Positions 1 through 5,180 of a DNA stretch of 9,509 nucleotides are shown here, piece by piece. Positions within the stretch are counted from its first letter, which is position 1. Each line of letters begins with the position of its first letter. This stretch comes from JBCBSP01 sp964561235. GTDB lineage: Bacteria; Pseudomonadota; Alphaproteobacteria; Caulobacterales; Maricaulaceae. A program made the position numbers and the translations under genes. Where the stretch lies: contig CAZLOV010000093.1 of NCBI GenBank assembly GCA_964561235.1, positions 1 through 9,509 of the forward strand. The letters run 5' to 3'. The notes below the pieces were generated by a model. That model saw nothing but the letters and a program-made list of their open reading frames with translations. It searched no databases and had not been told where the DNA came from.

Positions 1-382
1 AGCTGTCGTGCGTGCCGAAGGGATCGGGCACTTTCGTCAGCGGCTTCTGCAGCCACGGCTCGAGCTTTTCCGGATCCGGCACGGTCGGCGGCACCTTGCG
101 CATGCCGTCCATGTCGTCGGACACGCAGATGAGCTTGGTCGGTATTTCGCCGCCGGTCAGCGCCTCGAAGGCGCGGCGCACCATGGTCGTGCGCACCACT
201 TCGCCGAACGTGCCGATATGCGGCAGGCCGGAGGGTCCATAGCCGGTTTCGAAAATGACGGGCCGGCCGCCGCGGTCCTTCTGCTTCTCTATGCGTTTGA
301 GCAGCTCGCGGGCGAGTTCGAAGGGCCAGGCCTTGGCGTTTTTCGCAAGCGCAGGCAGGTCGGCGGCGGACGGATCGGTCAT
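1..382 (-). CDS. lysK: Lysyl-tRNA synthetase, class I (N-terminal part, runs off the window)
   Basis: Charges tRNA-Lys with lysine in the cytoplasm. The 127 visible residues start MTDPSAADLP and contain FETGYGPSGLPHIGTFGEV, with the HIGH-like signature as HIGT at about residues 56-59. This is followed by RTTMVRRAFEALTG and SDDMDGMRKVP, the catalytic-core pattern of class I LysRS rather than the class II enzyme (lysS) of most bacteria. Class I LysRS is the archaeal type and is also usual in Alphaproteobacteria. The 3' part, with the KMSKS loop and anticodon-binding region, lies beyond base 1. The ATG at 380-382 is the only reasonable early start, although no clear Shine-Dalgarno sequence precedes it. 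The gene lies 72 bp downstream of the XRE regulator gene on the same strand and may have its own promoter in that gap. Family identity is very likely. Confidence 0.93.
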   Translation of the reverse strand, partial: MTDPSAADLPALAKNAKAWPFELARELLKRIEKQKDRGGRPVIFETGYGPSGLPHIGTFGEVVRTTMVRRAFEALTGGEIPTKLICVSDDMDGMRKVPPTVPDPEKLEPWLQKPLTKVPDPFGTHDS

Positions 383-418
383 GTTGATGGGTTCTGGGGC
401 TGGGCTGCGGAGTGCGTG

Positions 419-447
419 CAGCTAGCGCCCGCATCGCGCCGCGTCAA
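419..447 (-). promoter_or_regulatory. Possible promoter for the lysyl-tRNA synthetase gene
   Basis: Read on the minus strand, TTGACG (442-447, five of six to the -35 consensus) is followed after 17 bp by TAGCTG (419-424), a weak -10 element. The predicted start of transcription would lie roughly 30 bp before the ATG at 382. The -10 match is poor, so this is a weak prediction; co-transcription with the upstream regulator gene is equally possible. Confidence 0.25.
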
Positions 448-454
448 CGCAGGC

Positions 455-652
455 TCACGCCTCCTCGTCTATGAAGATCGCCTCGATCGGCCGATTGAAC
501 AGCCGGCCGATCTTGAAGGCGAGCGGCAGCGACGGGTCGTACTTGCCCGTCTCGAGCGCGTTGACCGTCTGGCGCGAGACGCCGAGCTTCTCCGCCAGAA
601 CGGCCTGACTCCAGCCGTTTTCCGCGCGCAAATCCTTCAGGCGGTTCTTCAC
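455..652 (-). CDS. XRE-family helix-turn-helix transcriptional regulator, 65 aa
   Basis: A single-domain DNA-binding protein of the Cro/CI (XRE, HTH_3) fold. Residues about 3-57 form the domain: NRLKDLRAENGWSQ, then LAEKLGVSRQTVNALETGK, the helix-turn-helix with the typical SRQTVNALE recognition helix, ending in FNRPIEAIFIDEEA. Proteins of this size and ending belong to the small YgzD/YozG-like group, which often sit beside membrane proteins of unknown function. The start is taken as GTG at 650-652 because translation from there gives the canonical domain beginning. The start overlaps the TGA of the upstream membrane-protein gene as GTGA, which implies translational coupling. It is the third and last gene of the 1343-455 operon and probably regulates that operon through the dyads at 1352-1416. 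The family is certain; the target is inferred. Confidence 0.9.
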   Translation of the reverse strand: MKNRLKDLRAENGWSQAVLAEKLGVSRQTVNALETGKYDPSLPLAFKIGRLFNRPIEAIFIDEEA

Positions 653-1083
653 CGGTAACGCGCTCCGATCCGGTGAAGGCCCGCATAGTAGAGAAAAGTC
701 GCCAGCGGCAGCTGCAGCACCATCGCCAGCGCGAGGACCCGCGCCTCCCAGCCGAGGAAGACGCCGAGCATCGCCAATACGCAGGTCGCCGCGCTGGCGG
801 CGCCGAAGGCGAACGCCAGAGCGGTCATGTGAATCTGGCGCTGCAGCTCGTCGAGCGTGTTCAGAAGCACGACAAACTCCCGCACCAGCAGGCCCAGCGC
901 AGCGAGCGACGCCGCCAAGAACCCCCAGCGCGCCGGATCCGTCGCCTCGCCGTCGAGAACCGGCAGCATGGAGACGACGAAAAAGACGCCGAAGCACAAG
1001 GACAGGATCATGCTTCGCCAGGTGTAGCGCCGCCTCGCCTCGCGCGGGGCGGTGACGGCTTCGGGAACAATCGACCAGCCCAT
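649..1083 (-). CDS. Four-helix membrane protein of unknown function, partner of the XRE regulator
   Basis: A 144-residue integral inner-membrane protein with four predicted helices at about residues 25-43, 53-73, 88-110 and 115-134. Between helices 2 and 3 is a charged loop, LNTLDELQRQIHMTALAFAFG. The DE-x-QR-x-I pattern there recurs in small alphaproteobacterial membrane proteins encoded next to XRE regulators and is the most conserved-looking part. I do not recognise a function. Two starts are possible: ATG at 1093-1095 (148 aa) or ATG at 1081-1083. I chose the second because GGAG lies six bases before it, while the first has no clear ribosome binding site and sits only 5 bp after the previous stop. 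Its TGA overlaps the GTG of the regulator gene. It may sense a membrane condition or act with the 80-aa protein; that is inference. Confidence 0.85.
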   Translation of the reverse strand: MGWSIVPEAVTAPREARRRYTWRSMILSLCFGVFFVVSMLPVLDGEATDPARWGFLAASLAALGLLVREFVVLLNTLDELQRQIHMTALAFAFGAASAATCVLAMLGVFLGWEARVLALAMVLQLPLATFLYYAGLHRIGARYR

Positions 1084-1100
1084 GGTTGGCTCCATTCAGC

Positions 1101-1343
1101 TCAGGCCGCGCCGCCAAGGCGCGACCACAGACGCTTGCGGATCTCGAACACCTTCCAGCCCAGCAGCAGGGCGCCGAGCCAGAACGCCGCCTCGGTCGCG
1201 ACCAAGGCGATTACGAGCGCAACGGTGAAGACCGGCGTGCCGGCGTCGGTGAAGAACGCCGCGGCGGCGCCCGCCCACGCGATAAGCGCAAAGGCTGCGG
1301 CGAACAGCCAGAGCGGCAATTTCCATGTGGTTTGATGGTTCAT
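1101..1343 (-). CDS. Small two-helix membrane protein, 80 aa, first gene of the XRE operon
   Basis: A hypothetical protein with a short polar start (MNHQTTWKLP) and two predicted membrane helices, about residues 11-31 and 40-63. The second contains an acidic residue, Glu51, in an otherwise hydrophobic stretch. The tail is basic (KVFEIRKRLWSRLG), which suggests that both ends face the cytoplasm. The start at 1341-1343 is supported by a strong AAGGAG seven bases upstream; an in-frame ATG at 1400 would extend it but lacks such a site and lies in the promoter region. It is followed after a few bases by the four-helix membrane protein gene, so the two are certainly co-transcribed. I do not recognise the family. 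The ribosome binding site lies against one of the two CCTTG-N2-CAAGG dyads, so a bound regulator or its effect on transcription could control this gene directly. Confidence 0.8.
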   Translation of the reverse strand: MNHQTTWKLPLWLFAAAFALIAWAGAAAAFFTDAGTPVFTVALVIALVATEAAFWLGALLLGWKVFEIRKRLWSRLGGAA

Positions 1344-1351
1344 GTCGGGCT

Positions 1352-1416
1352 CCTTGGTCAAGGGTGCTTTACAAATGAGGCCGGCAAGCCGGTATGTCAA
1401 GCGTCCTTGACCAAGA
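1352..1416 (-). promoter_or_regulatory. Promoter region with paired dyads, candidate operator of the XRE regulator
   Basis: Minus-strand TTGACA at 1395-1400 is a perfect -35 hexamer. No good -10 is seen at 17 bp; the nearest AT-rich stretch is CATTTGTAAA at 1368-1377. Two copies of a dyad flank this: CCTTG-GT-CAAGG at 1352-1363, next to the ribosome binding site of the 80-aa gene, and CCTTG-AC-CAAGA at 1405-1416, just upstream of the -35. They are 11-bp inverted copies of one another (1353-1363 and 1405-1415) with centres 53 bp apart, close to five helical turns. Between them lies another dyad, CCGGC-AA-GCCGG (1381-1392), inside the promoter spacer. This layout is typical of autoregulation by a small XRE dimer, which is an inference. 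Confidence 0.5.
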
Positions 1417-1420
1417 AAAT

Positions 1421-1442
1421 GGCCGCCCCGGCAGGGGCGGCC
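1421..1442 (-). terminator. Rho-independent terminator of the peroxiredoxin gene
   Basis: A perfect 9-bp stem, GGCCGCCCC (1421-1429) with GGGGCGGCC (1434-1442), closes a 4-base loop. On the minus strand the hairpin is followed by ATTTTCTTGG, a usable U-rich tail. It lies 27 bp after the peroxiredoxin stop at 1470 and isolates that gene from the XRE operon. The outer CAAGAA/TTCTTG bases (1412-1417 and 1443-1448) can also pair, so the structure is nearly symmetrical, but no plus-strand gene leads into it. Confidence 0.85.
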
Positions 1443-1469
1443 TTCTTGCGATCGAGATGTACGGAGCGT

Positions 1470-2105
1470 CTACTTGTCCGGCTGCGGCGTGACGCGCAGA
1501 TAGGGTTTGATCTTCTTGTAGCCCTTGGGGAACAGCTTGTCGGCGTCCTCGTCCGAAAGCGACGGCACGACGATGACGTCCTGGCCTTCCTCCCAGTTAA
1601 CCGGGGTCGCCACCTTGAACTTGTCGGTCAGCTGCAGGCTGTCGAGCAGGCGCAGCACCTCGTTGAAGTTCCGTCCGGCGCTCGGCGGATAGGTGAAGGT
1701 TGCGCGGATCTTCTTGTTCGGATCGATCACATAGACTGAACGCACCGTGAGCTTCGGATCGGCGTTGGGGTGGATCATCGAGTAGAGTTCCGAAACCCGG
1801 CGGTCGACATCGGCGATGATCGGAAAGTTCATCGTGACGCCCTGGGTCTCCTCGATGTCGCCGATCCAGCCCTTGTGGTCCTCGACGCTGTCGACGGAGA
1901 GCGCGATCGCCTTCGCGCCGCGCTTGGCGAACTCGTCCTTCAGCTTCGCCGTGAAGCCGAGCTCGGTGGTGCACACGGGCGTGTAGTCCGCCGGATGCGA
2001 GAAGAAGATCACCCAGTCATCCCCGATCCAGTCATGAAAGCGGATCGGGCCGTCGCTGGTTTCGACCTCGAAGTCGGGGGCGACATCGCCGAGAAGCAGA
2101 CCCAT
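1470..2105 (-). CDS. Peroxiredoxin, 1-Cys Prx6 type
   Basis: A 211-residue thiol peroxidase that reduces hydrogen peroxide and organic hydroperoxides in the cytoplasm. The AhpC/TSA thioredoxin-fold domain covers about residues 4-150. The active site is HPADYTPVCTTE, with the peroxidatic Cys45, Thr42 and His37; the His-Pro form is typical of Prx6. The supporting arginine is probably Arg122 in KLTVRSVYVIDP. The C-terminal 1-cysPrx domain follows (TPVNWEEGQDVIVVPSLSD and an ending with KGYKKIKPYLR). Cys45 is the only cysteine in the protein, so there is no resolving cysteine and reduction must come from an outside thiol. The start MGLLLGDVAPDF at 2103-2105 has GGAG seven bases upstream; a longer in-frame reading to 2189 adds 28 residues unlike the family. 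It is monocistronic, divergent from the histidine phosphatase gene, with a strong terminator. Confidence 0.96.
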   Translation of the reverse strand: MGLLLGDVAPDFEVETSDGPIRFHDWIGDDWVIFFSHPADYTPVCTTELGFTAKLKDEFAKRGAKAIALSVDSVEDHKGWIGDIEETQGVTMNFPIIADVDRRVSELYSMIHPNADPKLTVRSVYVIDPNKKIRATFTYPPSAGRNFNEVLRLLDSLQLTDKFKVATPVNWEEGQDVIVVPSLSDEDADKLFPKGYKKIKPYLRVTPQPDK

Positions 2106-2245
2106 AAGGTATCTCCATGTCATGCGTTGAGGGATTGCGTGCGAGGCATGCGGTACGCTCAAGATTGACCCTCGCAACGCGGCGCGCAACCGTCGCCGGT
2201 GCGGTCTGAGCGCCGCGCCCTGATTCCCGCCGTCCGGAGCCCGTC

Positions 2246-2740
2246 ATGCCCTTCATCGTCGTCATGCGTCACGCCAAGGCCGTCGAGCGCCACGAGGCGG
2301 AAGACGACTTCGAGCGGGGCCTGACCGAGCGCGGGCGCAGCGACGCCGCGCGCGCGGACGGCGTGATGAAGGCCGCCGGTCTGAGCGCTGATCTCGCCCT
2401 CGTCTCCCCCGCCCGCCGCACGCGCGAGACCTACGCGCTGATCGCAGAAACGCTGGGCGAACCTGAAATCCACGACCCGATGGCGCTCTATCACGCCTCG
2501 CCCGGCATGCTGGAGCGCGCCGTGGTCGAGGCGCTGGACGCGGGCGCCGAGCGGCTCGTGCTGGTCGGACACAATCCCGGCGTGGGCGCGCTGGCGCATA
2601 CGCTCGCCGCCAGCGCCGGCGACATGTCCGGGCTTCCCTCGGGCTGGCCGACCTCCGCCTGGCTTGCTGCGGAAATCGCGCGCGAGGAAGACGGGCTGCG
2701 CGCGCTGGCCCGCGGCGCGCTTTTCAACCCAAAGGCCTGA
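2246..2740 (+). CDS. SixA-like histidine phosphatase family protein
   Basis: A 164-residue protein of the histidine phosphatase (phosphoglycerate mutase-like) superfamily, closest in size and pattern to SixA, which removes phosphate from phosphohistidine on signalling proteins. The N-terminal motif is VVMRHAKA with Arg8 and the nucleophile His9. The family's SPARRTRET motif is at 54-62 and the second catalytic histidine, His109, is in LVLVGHNPG. The ATG at 2246 has CCGGAG six bases upstream. It is divergent from the peroxiredoxin gene with a 140-bp gap and lies 73 bp before the glycosyltransferase gene, so it may share a transcript with that. The true substrate cannot be told from sequence; small-molecule phosphatases also exist in this family. 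Confidence 0.92.
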   Translation: MPFIVVMRHAKAVERHEAEDDFERGLTERGRSDAARADGVMKAAGLSADLALVSPARRTRETYALIAETLGEPEIHDPMALYHASPGMLERAVVEALDAGAERLVLVGHNPGVGALAHTLAASAGDMSGLPSGWPTSAWLAAEIAREEDGLRALARGALFNPKA

Positions 2741-2766
2741 ACAACAACCTTAGTTCCCTTGATGGG

Positions 2767-2776
2767 GGAATATTCC
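2767..2776. repeat. Perfect 10-bp palindrome GGAATATTCC before the glycosyltransferase gene
   Basis: An AT-centred palindrome in the 73-bp gap between the phosphatase and glycosyltransferase genes, 37 bp before the GTG start. Its AT-rich centre stands out in a GC-rich region, so it could be a protein site or part of a promoter. No convincing -35/-10 pair is seen around it. Confidence 0.3.
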
Positions 2777-2813
2777 TGCCCGAGCGTCTTGTACGGAACT
2801 CGGGGAGGCGGGT

Positions 2814-4466
2814 GTGGACGAACGCGTATCAGCGGCGGCCGAAGAGCGCGCCCGGCGCATGGCGGCCGCATCGGTGCGCGCCCTCATCAACGCCGACCCG
2901 CTCGCCAGCGCCGCCTGGACGGGCAGACGCGGCGCATGGGCGTCCCGGGCGGGCGCCGCCGGGCTCGGCTGCGCGCTTGCGATCGCGCCTACGGAAACGG
3001 CGCTGACCGCCGCCCTCTCGCTTTCTGCGCTCTTCCTCGCCGCCGTGGCCGTGCGGATCGCCGCATGCCTGACGCCGCTCGCCCGTCCGGCTTCGGGCGA
3101 AGCGTCCGCACCGCGTCTTCTTCCGCGCATCAGCCTGCTCTGCCCGCTCTATCAGGAAGCCGCCCAGGTCAGCGGCCTGATGGAGGCGCTCGCCTGGCTG
3201 GACTACCCGGCGAGCCGGCTCGAAATCCTGCTCGTCGTCGAGGCGGATGATCCGCCGACAGTGCGCGCCGCGCGCGCCGCCGCCCGGAGCCGGCCGGGCG
3301 TGCGCGTCATCGAGGTTCCGCCCTGCGAGCCGCGCACCAAGCCCAAGGCGATGACCTATGCGCTGCGGTTCGCCGAAGGCGCGCTGATCGCTGTCTATGA
3401 CGCGGAGGACGCTCCGGCGCGCGGCCAGTTGCGCGCGGCGGCGGAGGCCTTCGCCGCCGATCCTTCGCTTGCCTGCGTCCAGGCGCCGCTGGGCTGGTAC
3501 AACGCCGAGGAAAACCTGCTCACGCGCCAGTTCGCGCTTGAATACGCCGCCCAGTTTCACGTCCTTCTGCCTGCGCTGGCGCGCTGGGGCTGGGCGCTGC
3601 CGCTGGGCGGCACCAGCAATGTCTTCAGCGCCCGGGCGCTTCGGGAAAGCGGCGGCTGGGACCCCTACAACGTCACCGAGGACGCCGATCTGGGATACCG
3701 GCTCGCCCGGCTCGGCTGGCGCGTGGGCGTCATCGCGCCGCCCACCCTCGAAGAGGCGCCGGTGACCCTGCAGGCCTGGCTCGCCCAGCGGAGCCGATGG
3801 CTCAAGGGGCATCTGATCACGCTGCGCGTGCACGCGCGCCGGCCGTTTGCGCTTGCCAGCGGCGGCGGCGCGGGCGCGCTGGCGAGCCTCGTGCTCCTGC
3901 TCGGCGCGAACGTGCCCAGTGCAGGCGTGCATCCGCTGGCGGCGGCCGCCACCATCGCGCTTTCAGCCTACGGACTGGCCTCCGGCGGACTTGCGATGTG
4001 GTTCGCCGCCGCGGCGGCCGGCGCGCTGGCGTCTGGGTATCTCGCCGCCGGTCTGAGCGCGTTCATCGGCGCGAGGCGCGCGGGCGTCCGGTTGCGCGCG
4101 CTCGATTTCGCAGTGGTTCCGGTCTATTGGCTCATGCATGCGCTGGCGGCCCTGCGCGCGCTGAGCGAACTCGGCCGGCGCCGGTTCCGCTGGGCGAAAA
4201 CCCATCACGGCCTGAGCGCCCAGCCGCGGCGCGCGCCCGACGACTTGCATCCGGACCCCGCCCTTGAGCCTTTCGACGACGATCATCGCGATGAGCCTCG
4301 CCCTCGCCGCGCTGGCGTTCGCGGCGTGGCGTCATGGCCGCCCGGCCGATCCCCTGAAGGGCCCGCGCCTGATCCCCTGGATGTGGATCATGCTGATCGC
4401 AGCCACCGTGCTCGCGGCGCTGGGAGCCCATCTCTTGAACATGTTCGGGATCGAGACGGGGCCTGA
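2814..4466 (+). CDS. Membrane glycosyltransferase, family 2 (cellulose-synthase-like), 3' end doubtful
   Basis: A membrane-bound GT2 enzyme that probably moves sugar from a nucleotide sugar to a growing glycan at the inner membrane. The read frame gives 550 residues. Two N-terminal helices lie at about 45-59 and 62-86. The GT-A domain starts at PRISLLCPLYQE (104-115) and has VEADD (142-146), the DxD-type DAED (196-199), TEDAD (288-292) and QRSRW (325-329), the D,D,D,QxxRW set of processive enzymes such as BcsA. Further helices are at about 355-366, 374-420 and 432-452, then RWAKTHHGLS. The GTG at 2814 has GGGGAGG five bases upstream; ATG at 2859 is an alternative. From about codon 483 third-position GC collapses and the sequence becomes low-complexity, rich in Arg, Pro and Asp, while another frame becomes coding. 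The natural stop has probably been lost or shifted near 4262. Acceptor and product are unknown. Confidence 0.88.
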   Translation: MDERVSAAAEERARRMAAASVRALINADPLASAAWTGRRGAWASRAGAAGLGCALAIAPTETALTAALSLSALFLAAVAVRIAACLTPLARPASGEASAPRLLPRISLLCPLYQEAAQVSGLMEALAWLDYPASRLEILLVVEADDPPTVRAARAAARSRPGVRVIEVPPCEPRTKPKAMTYALRFAEGALIAVYDAEDAPARGQLRAAAEAFAADPSLACVQAPLGWYNAEENLLTRQFALEYAAQFHVLLPALARWGWALPLGGTSNVFSARALRESGGWDPYNVTEDADLGYRLARLGWRVGVIAPPTLEEAPVTLQAWLAQRSRWLKGHLITLRVHARRPFALASGGGAGALASLVLLLGANVPSAGVHPLAAAATIALSAYGLASGGLAMWFAAAAAGALASGYLAAGLSAFIGARRAGVRLRALDFAVVPVYWLMHALAALRALSELGRRRFRWAKTHHGLSAQPRRAPDDLHPDPALEPFDDDHRDEPRPRRAGVRGVASWPPGRSPEGPAPDPLDVDHADRSHRARGAGSPSLEHVRDRDGA

Positions 4467-4485
4467 TCGCATGCGCCCGTTCTAG
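4264..4485 (+). CDS. Small two-helix membrane protein overlapping the glycosyltransferase frame
   Basis: A 73-residue protein with helices at about 8-22 and 39-58. The segment PLKGPRLIPWMWIMLIAATV followed by HLLNMFGIETG matches my recollection of a widespread alphaproteobacterial hypothetical membrane protein with a PRLIPW pattern. The frame is clearly coding: nearly every third base is G or C across 4264-4485, whereas the overlapping glycosyltransferase frame loses that bias at the same point. The start could be TTG at 4264 or ATG at 4291 (64 aa); neither has a good ribosome binding site, so coupling to the glycosyltransferase gene is likely. A TGA in the third frame overlaps the TTG as TTGA, as would be expected if the upstream gene originally ended there. 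Its stop TAG shares CTAG with the stop of the convergent gene. Function unknown. Confidence 0.7.
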   Translation: MSLSTTIIAMSLALAALAFAAWRHGRPADPLKGPRLIPWMWIMLIAATVLAALGAHLLNMFGIETGPDRMRPF

Positions 4486-5126
4486 GGCCGCATCGTCCAC
4501 GCCAGCAGCGCGATGAAGAGCGCGATCAGCGCGAAAACGCCCGCACGCCTGAGCGCCCTCGGTTGCTTGCGCCACCAGGCCACGACGCGATCTCCAAAGA
4601 AATAGACCGGCACGCCCATCGCGGCGTAGCGCACGGTGCGCCCGGCGAGCGCCGCGGCGAAGAAGACCAGGGGCGACAGGCCCGCCGCACCCGCCGCCGC
4701 GCCGGCGATCTGCACCGGCACCGGCGCGAGCATGGCGAGAAACACCGCCGCAGCGCCCTGTTCGCGCAGCCGCCCGGCGGCGTCCGCAAACTGACCCGAC
4801 CCCGTCGGGCCGCCCGCAAACACGGCCTGGGCTGCGTCCAGCGCCAGCGCGCCTGCCGCATAAGCGATGAGCGCGCCGACGGCCGAGCCAAGCGCCACGA
4901 CCGCCGTTGCGGGGGCGACGTGGGGGCGTCCCTTGAGCATCTGGTGGAGCAGCGGGAACTCGATCGGCCAGGGCGCGATACCGCTTTCCACCACCGAGCC
5001 GAAGAACAGCCAGACCAGCGCGTGACGTCCCCGCGCCGCACGGTCGAGCCGGCGGGCGAGGACGCGGGCGCGCCTCGGCCAGGTGGAAGGGCCGGCGGCG
5101 GCCTTCGGCGCGCAGGAACGGGTCAT
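4482..5126 (-). CDS. YqaA/DedA-like (VTT domain) membrane protein
   Basis: A 214-residue integral membrane protein of the SNARE-associated/DedA (VTT) superfamily, closest to the YqaA branch. After a basic, proline-containing N-terminus come a helix at about 36-52 and the motif ESGIAPWPIE (47-56), the re-entrant-loop signature of the family. A helix follows at 72-100, then a loop, a helix at about 125-148 with LAPVPVQIAGAAAG, AGRTVRYAAMG (161-171) and a last helix at 195-211. DedA-superfamily proteins move or flip lipids such as undecaprenyl phosphate or phosphatidylethanolamine, or support membrane homeostasis; the substrate here is unknown. The only early ATG is at 5124-5126; the GGAGG there ends one base before it, unusually close. 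The gene converges on the small membrane protein with a one-codon overlap of stop codons. Confidence 0.85.
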   Translation of the reverse strand: MTRSCAPKAAAGPSTWPRRARVLARRLDRAARGRHALVWLFFGSVVESGIAPWPIEFPLLHQMLKGRPHVAPATAVVALGSAVGALIAYAAGALALDAAQAVFAGGPTGSGQFADAAGRLREQGAAAVFLAMLAPVPVQIAGAAAGAAGLSPLVFFAAALAGRTVRYAAMGVPVYFFGDRVVAWWRKQPRALRRAGVFALIALFIALLAWTMRP

Positions 5127-5180
5127 GCCTCCAATCTAGGGCGTTTCCCGAGCCTGCACCTGCGCTTAAGGCCGCAGCCT

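Noticed and set aside
8..658. A plus-strand open frame over the LysRS and XRE genes
   Set aside because: The minus strand encodes two recognisable proteins across the same bases; the plus frame has no family features.
1086..1739. A plus-strand open frame spanning the XRE operon promoter, terminator and peroxiredoxin end
   Set aside because: It runs through a strong hairpin and the antisense of a certain gene, and has no domain-like sequence.
2103..2189. An N-terminal extension of the peroxiredoxin from an upstream ATG at 2189
   Set aside because: The extra 28 residues do not resemble the family, and the internal ATG at 2105 has a well-placed GGAG and gives the usual Prx6 beginning.
2829..3932. 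A 367-codon minus-strand open frame opposite the glycosyltransferase
   Set aside because: Low-complexity Arg/Gly/Ala composition with no recognisable motif, while the plus strand carries the complete GT2 motif set.
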